A DNA stretch of 15,038 nucleotides from Bacillota bacterium (GCA_023459675.1 JAEWTC010000176.1:1-15038), one strand, 5' to 3'; counted from the first letter of the stretch, positions 1 to 7,439 are shown. The notes: a model not told the origin generated them from the sequence alone. Program-made: numbers and translations.

Positions 1-31
1 CTAGGGCCGCTTATATAGGTTTGCGGTGCGA

Positions 32-1078
32 TCAGTGCAACAGGTTTGCGCTCATGGCGATCCAGCGCGGGGTGTTGTTGTACAGGTTTTTCAGGGCGTC
101 GCGCATGGCGGCCGTCGGGTGAATCCAAAGCATCGACGCCATCACGTTTTCCAGTTCCCCGTAGGTAACGTTTTGTTTGACCAGAAAACGCAGGTCGTCC
201 GCCGCCTCGTCTGCGTTCCATTCGGGGCGGAGATTGCCGCTGAGCGCGTTTTGCATGGTTTCGCTGGACGGAACCTCTTCGGCCAGCATTCCGTTCATGC
301 CGCCCAGCAGCGATTCCTGCGTGAGCGTAATGGACGCGCTGACGTTGCCCCCGAGCATGTACAGCAACCGATACGGATCCGCCAGCGCCGGATGCATGAG
401 GATGACGTGATCCCGCTCGTCGGTCACGTATTCAAAGCTCGCCTTCAGGTAGCGGCCCGCCAGGATGTTCGCCCAAGGCGCGTCGGACCGGACGACTTCC
501 TTGCGGAAGATTTCGCGCGGCTGGAGGGAGGGCAGGAAGCCGGTGATGTACAAAAGCCCGTGAATGGTGACGTCGTAACGGAAGGCGCGAGTGCGGATGG
601 CCGCGTGTTTTTCGGAGGAGAACGCCTTGACCAGCGGATCGCGCAGCGGCGCGGCAAGCTCCAGCGTCCACGCCTCGCCCGCGCTGGTGAACGAGCACCA
701 CAGCCTGGACGTCAGCGCTTCCGCCGCGGGGATCTCCTCCCAGTTGCGGGAGGTCAGGCGGCCGCCGGACAGCAGCAGCTGCTCCAGCAGCGCGTTTTCG
801 GCGGACGACAGGGTATGCGCCTCGTGCGGCAGGAGCTTGAGCACCTGCGCGCGGAGCTTTTCAACCGTCGTCAGTCCGTCCTCCTGCGCTTCCGCGGCAA
901 AGAAGGATTGCTCGAAAAGCCCCTGGGCATGCACGTCGGTCGCCAGCGGGGAGAAGAGATTGACTTGTATTCGGCTTGCCAGGCGGCGCTCGCACGCCTC
1001 AAACTGCTTTTCGCGCAGGATGCTTAAGGTTTTCTCGGTCCAGTCCTGTTCCCGTAACAGGTTTGATTCTCTGAGCAT
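32..1078 (-). CDS. Unrecognised 348-residue cytoplasmic protein downstream of ilvE
   Basis: I do not recognise this family. The product is about 348 residues with no signal peptide, no obvious membrane segment and no metal or nucleotide motif I can name. It is mixed charged/hydrophobic and probably soluble and globular. The C-terminal half is rich in aromatic and aliphatic residues, for example YDVTIHGLLYITGFLP and MLWIHPTAAMRDALKNLYNN. The ATG at 1078 is chosen because a GAGGA sequence lies 11 bases upstream on the minus strand. The frame stays open to an ATG at 1138 that overlaps the end of ilvE, but that start has no ribosome binding site. The gene begins 38 bases after the ilvE stop with no terminator between, so it is probably the last gene of the 3213-to-32 transcription unit. 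Nothing in the sequence shows a role in branched-chain amino acid metabolism. Confidence is high that it is a real gene and nil for function. Confidence 0.8.
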   Translation of the reverse strand: MLRESNLLREQDWTEKTLSILREKQFEACERRLASRIQVNLFSPLATDVHAQGLFEQSFFAAEAQEDGLTTVEKLRAQVLKLLPHEAHTLSSAENALLEQLLLSGGRLTSRNWEEIPAAEALTSRLWCSFTSAGEAWTLELAAPLRDPLVKAFSSEKHAAIRTRAFRYDVTIHGLLYITGFLPSLQPREIFRKEVVRSDAPWANILAGRYLKASFEYVTDERDHVILMHPALADPYRLLYMLGGNVSASITLTQESLLGGMNGMLAEEVPSSETMQNALSGNLRPEWNADEAADDLRFLVKQNVTYGELENVMASMLWIHPTAAMRDALKNLYNNTPRWIAMSANLLH

Positions 1079-1116
1079 GGTAACTTGTTTCCTCGTATTG
1101 CGGCCCGGCTTTTTGT

Positions 1117-2187
1117 TTACGGAACGTTCGTAACCCATTGGAACGGATCGTTTACTTTCCCGTACTGGATGCCGGTGAGCGTGTCGTAGAGTTTGCGGGC
1201 AACCGGGCCGATACTGTCGTCGCCGATGAGCACGTCCTGCCCCTTGAAGTGGATTTTATTGACGGGCGAGATCACCGCGGCGGTGCCGGTGCCAAACGCC
1301 TCGGTGATCCGGCCGCTTTTGGCGTCCGCGATGACGTCGTCGATGGCGAGGGACTTCTCCTCGGTTTCAAAGCCCAGGTAGTTTGCGAGTTTCAGGGTGG
1401 AATCCCGCGTGATGCCGGACAAGATGCTTCCGTTGAGCGCGGGGGTGACGATCTTCTTGCCCTCGTAGACGAACATCATGTTCATCGCGCCGACTTCTTC
1501 CACGTAGCGCTGCTGCACGCCGTCCAGCCAGAGCACCTGCGCGTAGCCGAGCTTTTTGGCCTTAATGCCCGCCAGAATGCTGGCGGAATAGTTGCCGCCG
1601 GTCTTGGCGTCGCCCACGCCGCCGCGCACCGCACGCACAAGCTCATCCTCCACGTAAATGCCAACGGGGGCGAGGCCGCCGGAGTAATACGCGCCGCTGG
1701 GCGAGAGAAGAACGTAGTACAGATAGCTGTCCGAAGCGGAAACGCCCAGATAGGGCTTGGTGGCGATCATCGTGGGGCGGATGTAAAGCGACGTGCCCTC
1801 CTGGTGGGGAGTCCATTCCTTATCCACGCTGAGCAGCGCCATCAGGCTTTCCATGTACAGCTCGATGGGCATCGTGGCCATGCCCATACGAGCGGCGCTG
1901 CGGTTCATGCGCTCAAAATTATCGCGGATGCGGAACAGCTTCATGCCGTTCTCCCCGCGGTAGCACTTCGCGCCTTCGAAAATTTCCTGGCTGTAATGAA
2001 GCACGGAGCTCGCGGGATGCAGCGACAGGTTTGTAAGCGGCGTTACCCGCGCGTCGTGCCAGCCCACGCCTTCGTTATACTCAATCAGGAGCATATGATC
2101 GGAAAAGATCTTGCCGAACCCCAGCTGCGTCTCGTCCTGCGGTTTATTCTTGAGAACCGGTGCCTTGATGATTTTGACGTCGTACAT
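1117..2187 (-). CDS. ilvE: Branched-chain amino acid aminotransferase
   Basis: This is a PLP-dependent fold-type IV transaminase that moves amino groups between glutamate and the 2-oxo acids of leucine, isoleucine and valine in the cytoplasm. It has 356 residues, the usual length of the long (eukaryote-like) bacterial BCATs. The motif GVGDAKTGGNYSAS near residues 191-203 contains the expected Schiff-base lysine, K195. The class IV signature follows: EEVGAMNMMF at 230-239, then TPALNGSILSGITR at 248-261, which binds the cofactor phosphate. EIFEGAKCYRG near 68-78 and YIRPTMIA near 135-142 are further family blocks. A GGAGG lies 9 bases upstream of the ATG. It follows the stop of the exported protein gene by only 21 bases, so it is co-transcribed with it, and no T-box or leader peptide is seen. 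D-amino-acid transaminase and aminodeoxychorismate lyase are unlikely because those are shorter and lack the GDxKxGGNY block. Confidence 0.96.
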   Translation of the reverse strand: MYDVKIIKAPVLKNKPQDETQLGFGKIFSDHMLLIEYNEGVGWHDARVTPLTNLSLHPASSVLHYSQEIFEGAKCYRGENGMKLFRIRDNFERMNRSAARMGMATMPIELYMESLMALLSVDKEWTPHQEGTSLYIRPTMIATKPYLGVSASDSYLYYVLLSPSGAYYSGGLAPVGIYVEDELVRAVRGGVGDAKTGGNYSASILAGIKAKKLGYAQVLWLDGVQQRYVEEVGAMNMMFVYEGKKIVTPALNGSILSGITRDSTLKLANYLGFETEEKSLAIDDVIADAKSGRITEAFGTGTAAVISPVNKIHFKGQDVLIGDDSIGPVARKLYDTLTGIQYGKVNDPFQWVTNVP

Positions 2188-2208
2188 CGTAAGGTTCCTC
2201 CGCTTTCA

Positions 2209-3213
2209 TTATCCTGGCGTCGGCATGGTAACGGTAATCGTACCGGCCGCATCGTCCGTCATAAACCCAATTCCCGTGATGCGCTGTACTTCCTCCAGCG
2301 GCAGATAGAAAATGCCGTCCAGCAGTACCGCGCTGCGGGTCAGCATCGGCTGGGGTTTCGCATTTTTCTCCCAAACGAGGCTTCCGCTTGCATCCTCACC
2401 GGCGGTATAGGAAACCTGATAGAAGTCCGTCAGCACCGAGTAGGCGTATTCCCGCAGGGTTCCGTCCGTATTCTCGATGACGACGTTCCCGGCGTTTTTC
2501 AGGATTTCCATGAGCGGCACGTAGAGAATCTCCGCCGATTCCACGGGGTGGAGCAAGGTATCCGTATCCTGCACGGTGAGCGGCTGAGAGAACCCATCGA
2601 GTACGAACGAGAAACGGTCCAGCAGCACCGGCAGGGAAGGATCGGGGCTCGCCTCAGCCTGCGCGGGCTGCGCGGAAGGCTCCGGCGACGGCGTGGGCGA
2701 CGACGTGACAACGGGCGCTTGGGTGGCGGGCGGAGGCGTTACCGTTTCGTCCAGATGAAAGACGGGCGTGTTGGTGGGAACCAATGCGGGGGGCGCGGAC
2801 TGCACCTCCGCGCTTTCGTACAAAATGGTCTGCGTATACTTGCCGGCGATGCCGTCCACCCTGAGGCCGTTTTGGTATTGGAACAGCTCCACGGCATGCC
2901 GGGTTTGATTGCCGTACGCGCCGTCGATCTCGCCGGTGTAATACAAAAGCTCCGTCAGCCGCTGCTGCAGCTGCTTTACAAGCTCGCCGCGGTCCCCCAT
3001 CACCAGCTGGCCGTACGCGCTGTTGGGTGTGATGTTGGGCGTGGGCACCGGCGTGGGCGTGGGCGTGGCAACCGGCGTTGCGGTGGCGACGACGCCGTAG
3101 GGCGTAGGCGCAGGAGACGGCGTTACGTTCACGGTAGCCGGATCAGGCGCGATTTGAACGGAAGAGACAAAAAGCATGGACAGGTACAGCAGAATGGTTC
3201 TCAGTAAATCCAT
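2209..3213 (-). CDS. Exported peptidoglycan-binding protein with Pro/Thr linkers and a C-terminal stalk-like domain
   Basis: The 334-residue product begins with a short hydrophobic segment (residues 5-20, LLRTILLYLSMLFVSSV region) that could be a signal peptide or an uncleaved anchor, so it probably acts in the envelope. Residues about 24-64 are Pro/Thr-rich. Residues about 67-132 form a PG_binding_1 domain, with the typical GDRGELVKQLQQRL, GEIDGAYGNQTRHAV and LFQYQNGLRVDGIAG blocks. A second Pro/Ser/Thr-rich linker covers about 146-194. Residues about 196-330 resemble the copper amine oxidase N-terminal-like 'stalk' domain (LLDGIFYLPLEEVQRITGIG, then a beta strand TITVTM). No catalytic domain is visible, so a cell-wall binding or structural role is inferred. 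GGGAGGG lies 6 bases upstream of the ATG. It is first in the transcription unit with ilvE. The domain call is good and the cellular role unknown. Confidence 0.87.
   Translation of the reverse strand: MDLLRTILLYLSMLFVSSVQIAPDPATVNVTPSPAPTPYGVVATATPVATPTPTPVPTPNITPNSAYGQLVMGDRGELVKQLQQRLTELLYYTGEIDGAYGNQTRHAVELFQYQNGLRVDGIAGKYTQTILYESAEVQSAPPALVPTNTPVFHLDETVTPPPATQAPVVTSSPTPSPEPSAQPAQAEASPDPSLPVLLDRFSFVLDGFSQPLTVQDTDTLLHPVESAEILYVPLMEILKNAGNVVIENTDGTLREYAYSVLTDFYQVSYTAGEDASGSLVWEKNAKPQPMLTRSAVLLDGIFYLPLEEVQRITGIGFMTDDAAGTITVTMPTPG
3037..3078 (-). repeat. Thr-Pro low-complexity repeat within the exported protein gene
   Basis: The plus strand shows repeated GTGGGC units with slips into ACCGGC/GTTGC. 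Read on the minus strand they encode alternating Thr-Pro and Val-Ala-Thr-Pro around residues 46-59. This is a flexible wall-spanning linker between the membrane segment and the peptidoglycan-binding domain. The near-identical hexamers make it prone to copy-number slippage in steps of two residues. Confidence 0.7.
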
Positions 3214-3254
3214 GAACAGCCCTCCCCTTTACGCGCAATGAAAGATACGAATGA

Positions 3255-3284
3255 ATTATACCACGGTAAAACGGCATTCCGCAA
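3255..3284 (-). promoter_or_regulatory. Sigma-A-type promoter for the 3213-to-32 unit
   Basis: On the minus strand TTGCGG (3284-3279) is followed after 18 bases by a perfect TATAAT (3260-3255). Transcription would start near 3248, giving a leader of about 35 bases before the ATG at 3213. No terminator is evident between the upstream gene stop at 3296 and this promoter, so some read-through is possible. Confidence 0.7.
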
Positions 3285-3295
3285 TGAAACGGCGT

Positions 3296-4600
3296 TTAAA
3301 TCCCGCCGGATTGATCCAGCTTCCGGTGCTCCCGCACCGGTTTTTGCAGGCTGCCGGTCACCGCGAGGCCCAGCGCGCTGCGGCCGAGCTTCTCCATCGG
3401 CTCCAGCAGGGAGCGCAGCTGGGCGGGCGTCCAGCGTTTGGCGCGCACCACCGGAAGATAGGCGTGCAGCGCTCCGCTGACGGCTAGGGCGTCGGTAAAC
3501 AGGTCGGCCCTTGGCATATCGAACAGAAGGAAATCAAACTTCGCGTACATGGCCTCCAAAAACGCGGTGAACGATACGGAGGCGGACAGCTGGGCCGCCA
3601 TGCTCTGGTTGTGGTTTTGATCCAGAAAATAGAGGTTGCGGATCCGGGTCTGCACGATTGCCTGTTCGAAGGGAATATTGGACGCCAGACAGTGGATCAG
3701 GTCGTGCTCGCCTTCGGCCTGCAGCAGGAAGCCAAGGCGCGGGGCATACCAGTTCATGTCGATCAGCAGCACGCGGCTGCCCTGGCGGCACAGCTCCTGG
3801 GCGAGCAGCACCAGCAGCTCGCTGCGGAACTCGTCGTCCGTACGCGATACGGCGGCAAGGCTTCGAAAGCCGTCCTTCCCGGCGCGGTGGCGCAGAGCCA
3901 GCGAGATGAGCCGCAGCTGCTCGTGGGTGTGGAACCCGGCAAAATCGTACAGCGCGGGCCGGTCCTCCGGGTCGAAGCGCGAATACGCGTCCGCAAGCCC
4001 CTGCAGGTCCGGCAGTTCCGCCAGCACGGGAAGCCCGGCGGCGGCACCGATATCGCCGGCGCGGATGAGCCGGGTCCTGCGCTTGCAGGCCCAAAGCGAG
4101 AGCAGGGAAAACAGCAGCAGCGAGCCCGCCAGCACCGCGGCGACCGGCAGTTCCCGGTATAAAAACACCTGCGATTGGGGTACGCCGGCCACGACGACGG
4201 ATTTCAGGGCGGTTTCGCCCATGGATTTATTCACGGCGTCAATTAGCGCGCCTGCCAGCGCGTTTGCTGCGTCCGCGGCGAGAACCGCATCCGCCGCGGC
4301 GGCTTTCACCAGCAGGATGCTCGTCCGCCCGTAGCGCTGCACGCGGGTATCCGTATCCTTCCACTGCAGGGAGGACAGGGTTCCCGCCTTCAGCGCGTCG
4401 TAGCGAGACCAGCGGACGGCTTCCTCGGAAAGGGCGGAAAGCGTTTCGCCGTCAGGCCTGAGCATCAGCACCTCGGCAACCGCCTCGTAGCGCGGCGGCA
4501 GGAATAAATAGGTAAATACTCCCATCGAGGCCGCTAGCAGAACGGACGCCAGAATAACCCAACGCAGCCGCCTTTTCCATAGATAAAATACGGCTTTCAT
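3296..4600 (-). CDS. Wzz-like / BY-kinase-like membrane protein with degenerate ATP site
   Basis: The 434-residue product has a basic start, a membrane segment at about 13-34, an extracytoplasmic region and a second membrane segment at about 151-172. It ends in a cytoplasmic domain of about 250 residues. This is the layout of polysaccharide co-polymerases fused to a tyrosine autokinase (Wzc/CapAB type). The cytoplasmic part keeps a Walker A'-like strand VLLIDMNWYAPRLG (277-290), compared with the family LLIDADLRRP, and a Walker B-like FLLFDMP (357-363). Where the P-loop should be, the sequence reads AVSRTDDEFRSELL (250-263), with no GK[ST]. There is no C-terminal tyrosine cluster. It is therefore probably inactive as a kinase. 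The start at 4600 is preferred because the ATG at 4708 lies upstream of the candidate promoter at 4633-4661. The ribosome binding site is weak (GGGGG about 10 bases upstream). No glycosyltransferases are nearby. Confidence 0.78.
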   Translation of the reverse strand: MKAVFYLWKRRLRWVILASVLLAASMGVFTYLFLPPRYEAVAEVLMLRPDGETLSALSEEAVRWSRYDALKAGTLSSLQWKDTDTRVQRYGRTSILLVKAAAADAVLAADAANALAGALIDAVNKSMGETALKSVVVAGVPQSQVFLYRELPVAAVLAGSLLLFSLLSLWACKRRTRLIRAGDIGAAAGLPVLAELPDLQGLADAYSRFDPEDRPALYDFAGFHTHEQLRLISLALRHRAGKDGFRSLAAVSRTDDEFRSELLVLLAQELCRQGSRVLLIDMNWYAPRLGFLLQAEGEHDLIHCLASNIPFEQAIVQTRIRNLYFLDQNHNQSMAAQLSASVSFTAFLEAMYAKFDFLLFDMPRADLFTDALAVSGALHAYLPVVRAKRWTPAQLRSLLEPMEKLGRSALGLAVTGSLQKPVREHRKLDQSGGI

Positions 4601-4632
4601 CCCTTTACGACCCCCATCCGCGCTTTTTTCAA

Positions 4633-4661
4633 AGAATATCACAACCAACCGCCGAAGGCAA
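4633..4661 (-). promoter_or_regulatory. Candidate promoter for the Wzz/BY-kinase-like gene
   Basis: On the minus strand TTGCCT (4661-4656) is separated by 17 bases from TATTCT (4638-4633). The -10 box is preceded by TGA, giving an extended -10 element. Predicted initiation near 4626 leaves a leader of about 25 bases before the ATG at 4600. The hexamers are imperfect, so confidence is moderate. Confidence 0.5.
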
Positions 4662-4678
4662 GCAAGCACGCGCCATCG

Positions 4679-4712
4679 TTTGTGATATTTTTGTTGCGAA
4701 AAATTCACAATT
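4679..4712. promoter_or_regulatory. Inverted repeat around the -35 box in the divergent control region
   Basis: The left arm TTTGTGATATTTTT (4679-4692) and right arm AAAAATTCACAATT (4699-4712) are inverted copies apart from one extra base in the left arm. The loop and right arm cover the -35 hexamer (4694-4699) and spacer of the rightward promoter. A further TTGTGATATT lies on the minus strand at 4644-4635, within the spacer and -10 of the leftward promoter. The arrangement suggests a shared operator for the divergent genes. There is no T-tract after a GC stem, so a terminator is unlikely. Confidence 0.45.
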
Positions 4713-4722
4713 GTAGTATACT
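4694..4722 (+). promoter_or_regulatory. Sigma-A-type promoter for the SH3b/FnIII protein gene
   Basis: TTGCGA (4694-4699) and TATACT (4717-4722) are separated by 17 bases in an AT-rich stretch that stands out from the GC-rich surroundings. Initiation near 4729 would give a leader of about 65 bases before the ATG at 4795. Confidence 0.7.
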
Positions 4723-4781
4723 CGTAATGATTGGAAGAAAACGTCCGGCTTCTGCGTTGATATCATGAAGAACTTGTTTAC

Positions 4782-4786
4782 GGAGG
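4782..4786 (+). promoter_or_regulatory. Ribosome binding site that sets the start of the SH3b/FnIII gene
   Basis: GGAGG lies 8 bases before the ATG at 4795. The in-frame ATG at 4765 has no such site, and starting there would put ten mostly polar residues in front of a textbook signal peptide. Confidence 0.85.
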
Positions 4787-4794
4787 CATCCGAA

Positions 4795-7296
4795 ATGAAA
4801 CGCATTGCTTTACTCGGGTTGGTTATCCTCATGCTGGCGACACTCCTGCCACTGCCCATCGCCGCGGCCGCAACCTACGGAACGGTAACGGGCGGATGGC
4901 TTAGGCTGCGCACGGCGCCTTCCTACGACGCCGCCATTCTCAAATCCTACAATACCGGCACCGTGGTGGAGATCCTGGGCACCAGCGGCGATTGGTATAA
5001 CGTAAAAACGCCGGACAATAAAGCGGGCTATATGCTCAAAGCCTACGTCACGCTGGGCGGAGGCGGCTCCGGCGGCACCGGCACCACCGCGTATGTGGTC
5101 AGTTCCAACGGCTTCGGCGTTCGCATGCGGTCCGGCCCGAGCACAAGCTACCGCGTGCTGGCGGTGTACAACGTCGGCACCACGGTGACGGTGCTGCAGA
5201 CCGGCGTATTGTGGAGCCGTATTCAGGTCGGCACCACGGTCGGCTACATGATGAGCGAATTCCTGACGTCGTCGCCGTCCCCCACCACGCCGCCAAGCAC
5301 CGATATGGCGACCGTGCGCAGCGATAACGGGCTGGGCGTTCGCCTGCGCACAGGCCCCGGCACCGGCTATGCCACCGTCGGCATTTACAGCGTAGGCACG
5401 CGCGTATCGGTGATCACCCGCGGCACGACCTGGGATTATATCCAGGTTGGCACCCGGTACGGTTACATGATGAATTACTTCCTAACGTATGACAGCGCGA
5501 CGCTGCCCATCGCCACGGGCATCACCCTGACCGCGGCGGCAGCCACCGGTATGCAGGACGAGGTGCTGGCGCTCACGGCGTCGGTAACCGGCACGAACCT
5601 CTCCTCCCCCGCCTACACGCTCGCCGTGACCGGAAACCCGAGCATGGCGGAGATCAGCGGCGGCAACCTGCACATCCTGAACACCGCCACCGTAGGCGCG
5701 GTGATTCAGGTGACGGCGACCAGCGTGAACAACAACGCGAGCGGCGTGAAGATCACCGCGACGTGCAACGTAACCGTAACGGCGGCCGCGCCACGCGTAA
5801 CCAGCTTCGCGTTCGACCAGACCACGGCTTCGCCGTCCATCGCCGGCGGGGACGTAAGCCTTCGCATCGGCTATTCGCTGCTTGGGTACCACCTCACCGC
5901 CCCGTACTTCTCGCTTGCCCTTTCCAGCGCAGCGGGCAGCAACGTGACGACGTCCATCGACACGACCAATGAGGAAATCGTGCTCAACATCTCGTCCGCG
6001 ATTGCGGTAGGCACCGTGTTCACCGTAACCGGAACCACCGCCGCCAACGACGCGGGCGGCAACCCCAAGACCGCCGTGCTGACGGTAACGATCACCAATA
6101 CCGCCCCGACGCTTACCTCCATCGAGCTTGTTCCCGCCGCGGCGGCGCTTCGGCACGACGAGACCGCAAACATCAACGCGACCCTTCATTACTCCGATGG
6201 CACCTATATTGCCAACGTCGCGCTGACCACCAAGTACACGCTGGCCATCACCACCGGCGCGAGCTACGGTTCCCTGAGCGGCAAGCTGCTGGTTCCCAAT
6301 GCCGCGGCTTTGACGGGGGTTGCCAACCAAACGCTGGTGATCACCGGCACGTCCGTGGACAATCCGGCGCTGACCGATACCTGCGAAGTGCTGCTGTACG
6401 GCCGCAACGTGCCCGGCGCACCCGTGCTGACCGCCGCAACGCCCGCATACCAGAGCGTGGCGCTTACCTGGACGGCTCCCACCAACGACGGCGGAGACGA
6501 CCTGACCGGATACAAGGCCTACTACAGCCTGACCGAGGGCGGCGCGAAGAACCTGCTCAGCGACGCCATTCTGGCAAGCGCGACCACTTACACCGCCACA
6601 GGGCTGATCAACGGCACGCAGTATTACTTCTGGGTAACCGCCGACAATGCCCAGGGCGACGGCGCATACAGCAACTTCCTCACCGCCACGCCCAACGCCA
6701 CCGCACCGAGCGCGCCGCAGACCCTCGCGGCTCCCGCGGCCGATATCCACGACGGCGAAGTGAAGCTGACGTGGACCGCCCCCGCCGATACGGGAGGGTC
6801 CGGCGTGACGATTTCCCACTACCGCGTCTATATCGACGACGGTACCAATCCCCCGTACGAGTTCGACGCTGCCGGCCGTTCCACCAACCTTTACAAGGTT
6901 GTGACCGGCCTGACCAACGGACATACTTACAACTTCCTGGTGCTGGCATGCAACAGCGCGAGCATCCTAGGCCCCACGGCCTCGGTGAGCGCGAACTCCG
7001 TAGGCACGCCGGACGCCCCCACCGTGAGCTATCACGCCCACGCGGACGGGTCCATCACCATCCAGTGGGTGCCCGGCGCAAGCAACGCGGGGCATGCCAT
7101 TACGAGCTACGAGGTTTACTACAAGGTTGCTTCCGCGGACGATTCCACGGCGGTTCATACCACGGTAAGCGGCGTGACGGAAAAAACCATCTCCAGTCTG
7201 ACCAACGGCACCGAGTACCAGCTGTGGGTAACCGCCTACAACGGGTATTACAACAGCGTGATCAGCAACCGGGTTAACGAAACGCCCGCGCCGTAA
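4795..7296 (+). CDS. Large secreted protein: three SH3b, about three Ig-like and three FnIII domains
   Basis: The 833-residue product starts with a signal peptide (MKRIALLGLVILMLATLLP, cleavage probably after the Ala run near residue 26). Three bacterial SH3 domains follow at about 28-87, 98-158 and 170-231. They carry the repeated GxRxRxGPxxxY and GYM blocks and are likely to bind peptidoglycan. Residues about 243-536 are beta-rich Thr/Val/Ala repeats that look like three Ig-like modules (SIELVPAAA and ITGTS-type strands). Residues about 538-633, 637-736 and 738-832 are fibronectin type III domains, with the WTAP, ITSYEVYYK, LTNGTEYQLWVTA and YSN signatures. There is no LPXTG motif, membrane anchor, S-layer domain or enzyme domain, so attachment is presumably through SH3b. 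It is monocistronic, with a promoter at 4694-4722 and a terminator at 7318-7346. A surface adhesin or wall scaffold is inferred; the ligand is unknown. Confidence 0.9.
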   Translation: MKRIALLGLVILMLATLLPLPIAAAATYGTVTGGWLRLRTAPSYDAAILKSYNTGTVVEILGTSGDWYNVKTPDNKAGYMLKAYVTLGGGGSGGTGTTAYVVSSNGFGVRMRSGPSTSYRVLAVYNVGTTVTVLQTGVLWSRIQVGTTVGYMMSEFLTSSPSPTTPPSTDMATVRSDNGLGVRLRTGPGTGYATVGIYSVGTRVSVITRGTTWDYIQVGTRYGYMMNYFLTYDSATLPIATGITLTAAAATGMQDEVLALTASVTGTNLSSPAYTLAVTGNPSMAEISGGNLHILNTATVGAVIQVTATSVNNNASGVKITATCNVTVTAAAPRVTSFAFDQTTASPSIAGGDVSLRIGYSLLGYHLTAPYFSLALSSAAGSNVTTSIDTTNEEIVLNISSAIAVGTVFTVTGTTAANDAGGNPKTAVLTVTITNTAPTLTSIELVPAAAALRHDETANINATLHYSDGTYIANVALTTKYTLAITTGASYGSLSGKLLVPNAAALTGVANQTLVITGTSVDNPALTDTCEVLLYGRNVPGAPVLTAATPAYQSVALTWTAPTNDGGDDLTGYKAYYSLTEGGAKNLLSDAILASATTYTATGLINGTQYYFWVTADNAQGDGAYSNFLTATPNATAPSAPQTLAAPAADIHDGEVKLTWTAPADTGGSGVTISHYRVYIDDGTNPPYEFDAAGRSTNLYKVVTGLTNGHTYNFLVLACNSASILGPTASVSANSVGTPDAPTVSYHAHADGSITIQWVPGASNAGHAITSYEVYYKVASADDSTAVHTTVSGVTEKTISSLTNGTEYQLWVTAYNGYYNSVISNRVNETPAP

Positions 7297-7317
7297 CGGC
7301 GTACCCGGCACAAGCCC

Positions 7318-7346
7318 AAGGCCCCCGGCAAAACCGGGGGCCTTTT
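7318..7346 (+). terminator. Rho-independent terminator after the SH3b/FnIII gene
   Basis: An 11-bp perfect stem, AAGGCCCCCGG (7318-7328) and CCGGGGGCCTT (7334-7344), encloses a CAAAA loop and ends in a short T run. It lies about 20 bases past the stop codon. Confidence 0.88.
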
Positions 7347-7389
7347 CCTGTGAAGCGGCGCCAGCGGACGAAAATCGCAATTCCTGCCG

Positions 7390-7418
7390 TTGACGATATC
7401 CGGATCGTGTGGTATAGT
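7390..7418 (+). promoter_or_regulatory. Sigma-A-type promoter of uvrB
   Basis: TTGACG (7390-7395), a 17-base spacer and TATAGT (7413-7418) each match the consensus at five of six positions. Initiation near 7425 leaves a leader of about 35 bases. The upstream in-frame ATG at 7418 lies at the end of the -10 box, so it cannot be the translation start from this promoter. Confidence 0.85.
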
Positions 7419-7425
7419 TGGATGG

Positions 7426-7439
7426 CGAACATATATTCT
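7426..7439. promoter_or_regulatory. Possible LexA (SOS) operator at the uvrB transcription start
   Basis: CGAAC-ATAT-ATTCT resembles the Bacillota LexA box CGAAC-N4-GTTCG. The left half is perfect and the right half matches at three of five positions. It sits just past the -10 box at the predicted initiation point, where a repressor would block RNA polymerase. uvrB is a known SOS gene in Bacillus. The right half is degenerate, so this remains a candidate. Confidence 0.4.

Noticed and set aside
2188..2208. A T-box or attenuator before ilvE
   Set aside because: Only 21 bases separate ilvE from the preceding stop codon, too little for any such leader, and there is no hairpin.
1138..3207. A 689-residue open frame on the plus strand opposite ilvE and the exported protein gene
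   Set aside because: It is a GC-rich shadow. The opposite strand holds clear families with ribosome binding sites, while this frame is Arg/His/Gly-rich with no domain.
3285..3295. A terminator between the Wzz-like gene and the next unit
   Set aside because: AAACGGCGTTT-type pairing gives at most a four-base stem with no T-tract.
4601..4708. A longer N-terminus for the Wzz-like protein starting at 4708
   Set aside because: It would place 36 extra residues before the first membrane segment and would start upstream of the candidate promoter at 4633-4661.
5482..6924. A 480-residue minus-strand frame opposite the Ig/FnIII region
   Set aside because: Its Gly/Arg/Val-rich shadow composition and the clear FnIII motifs on the plus strand argue against it.
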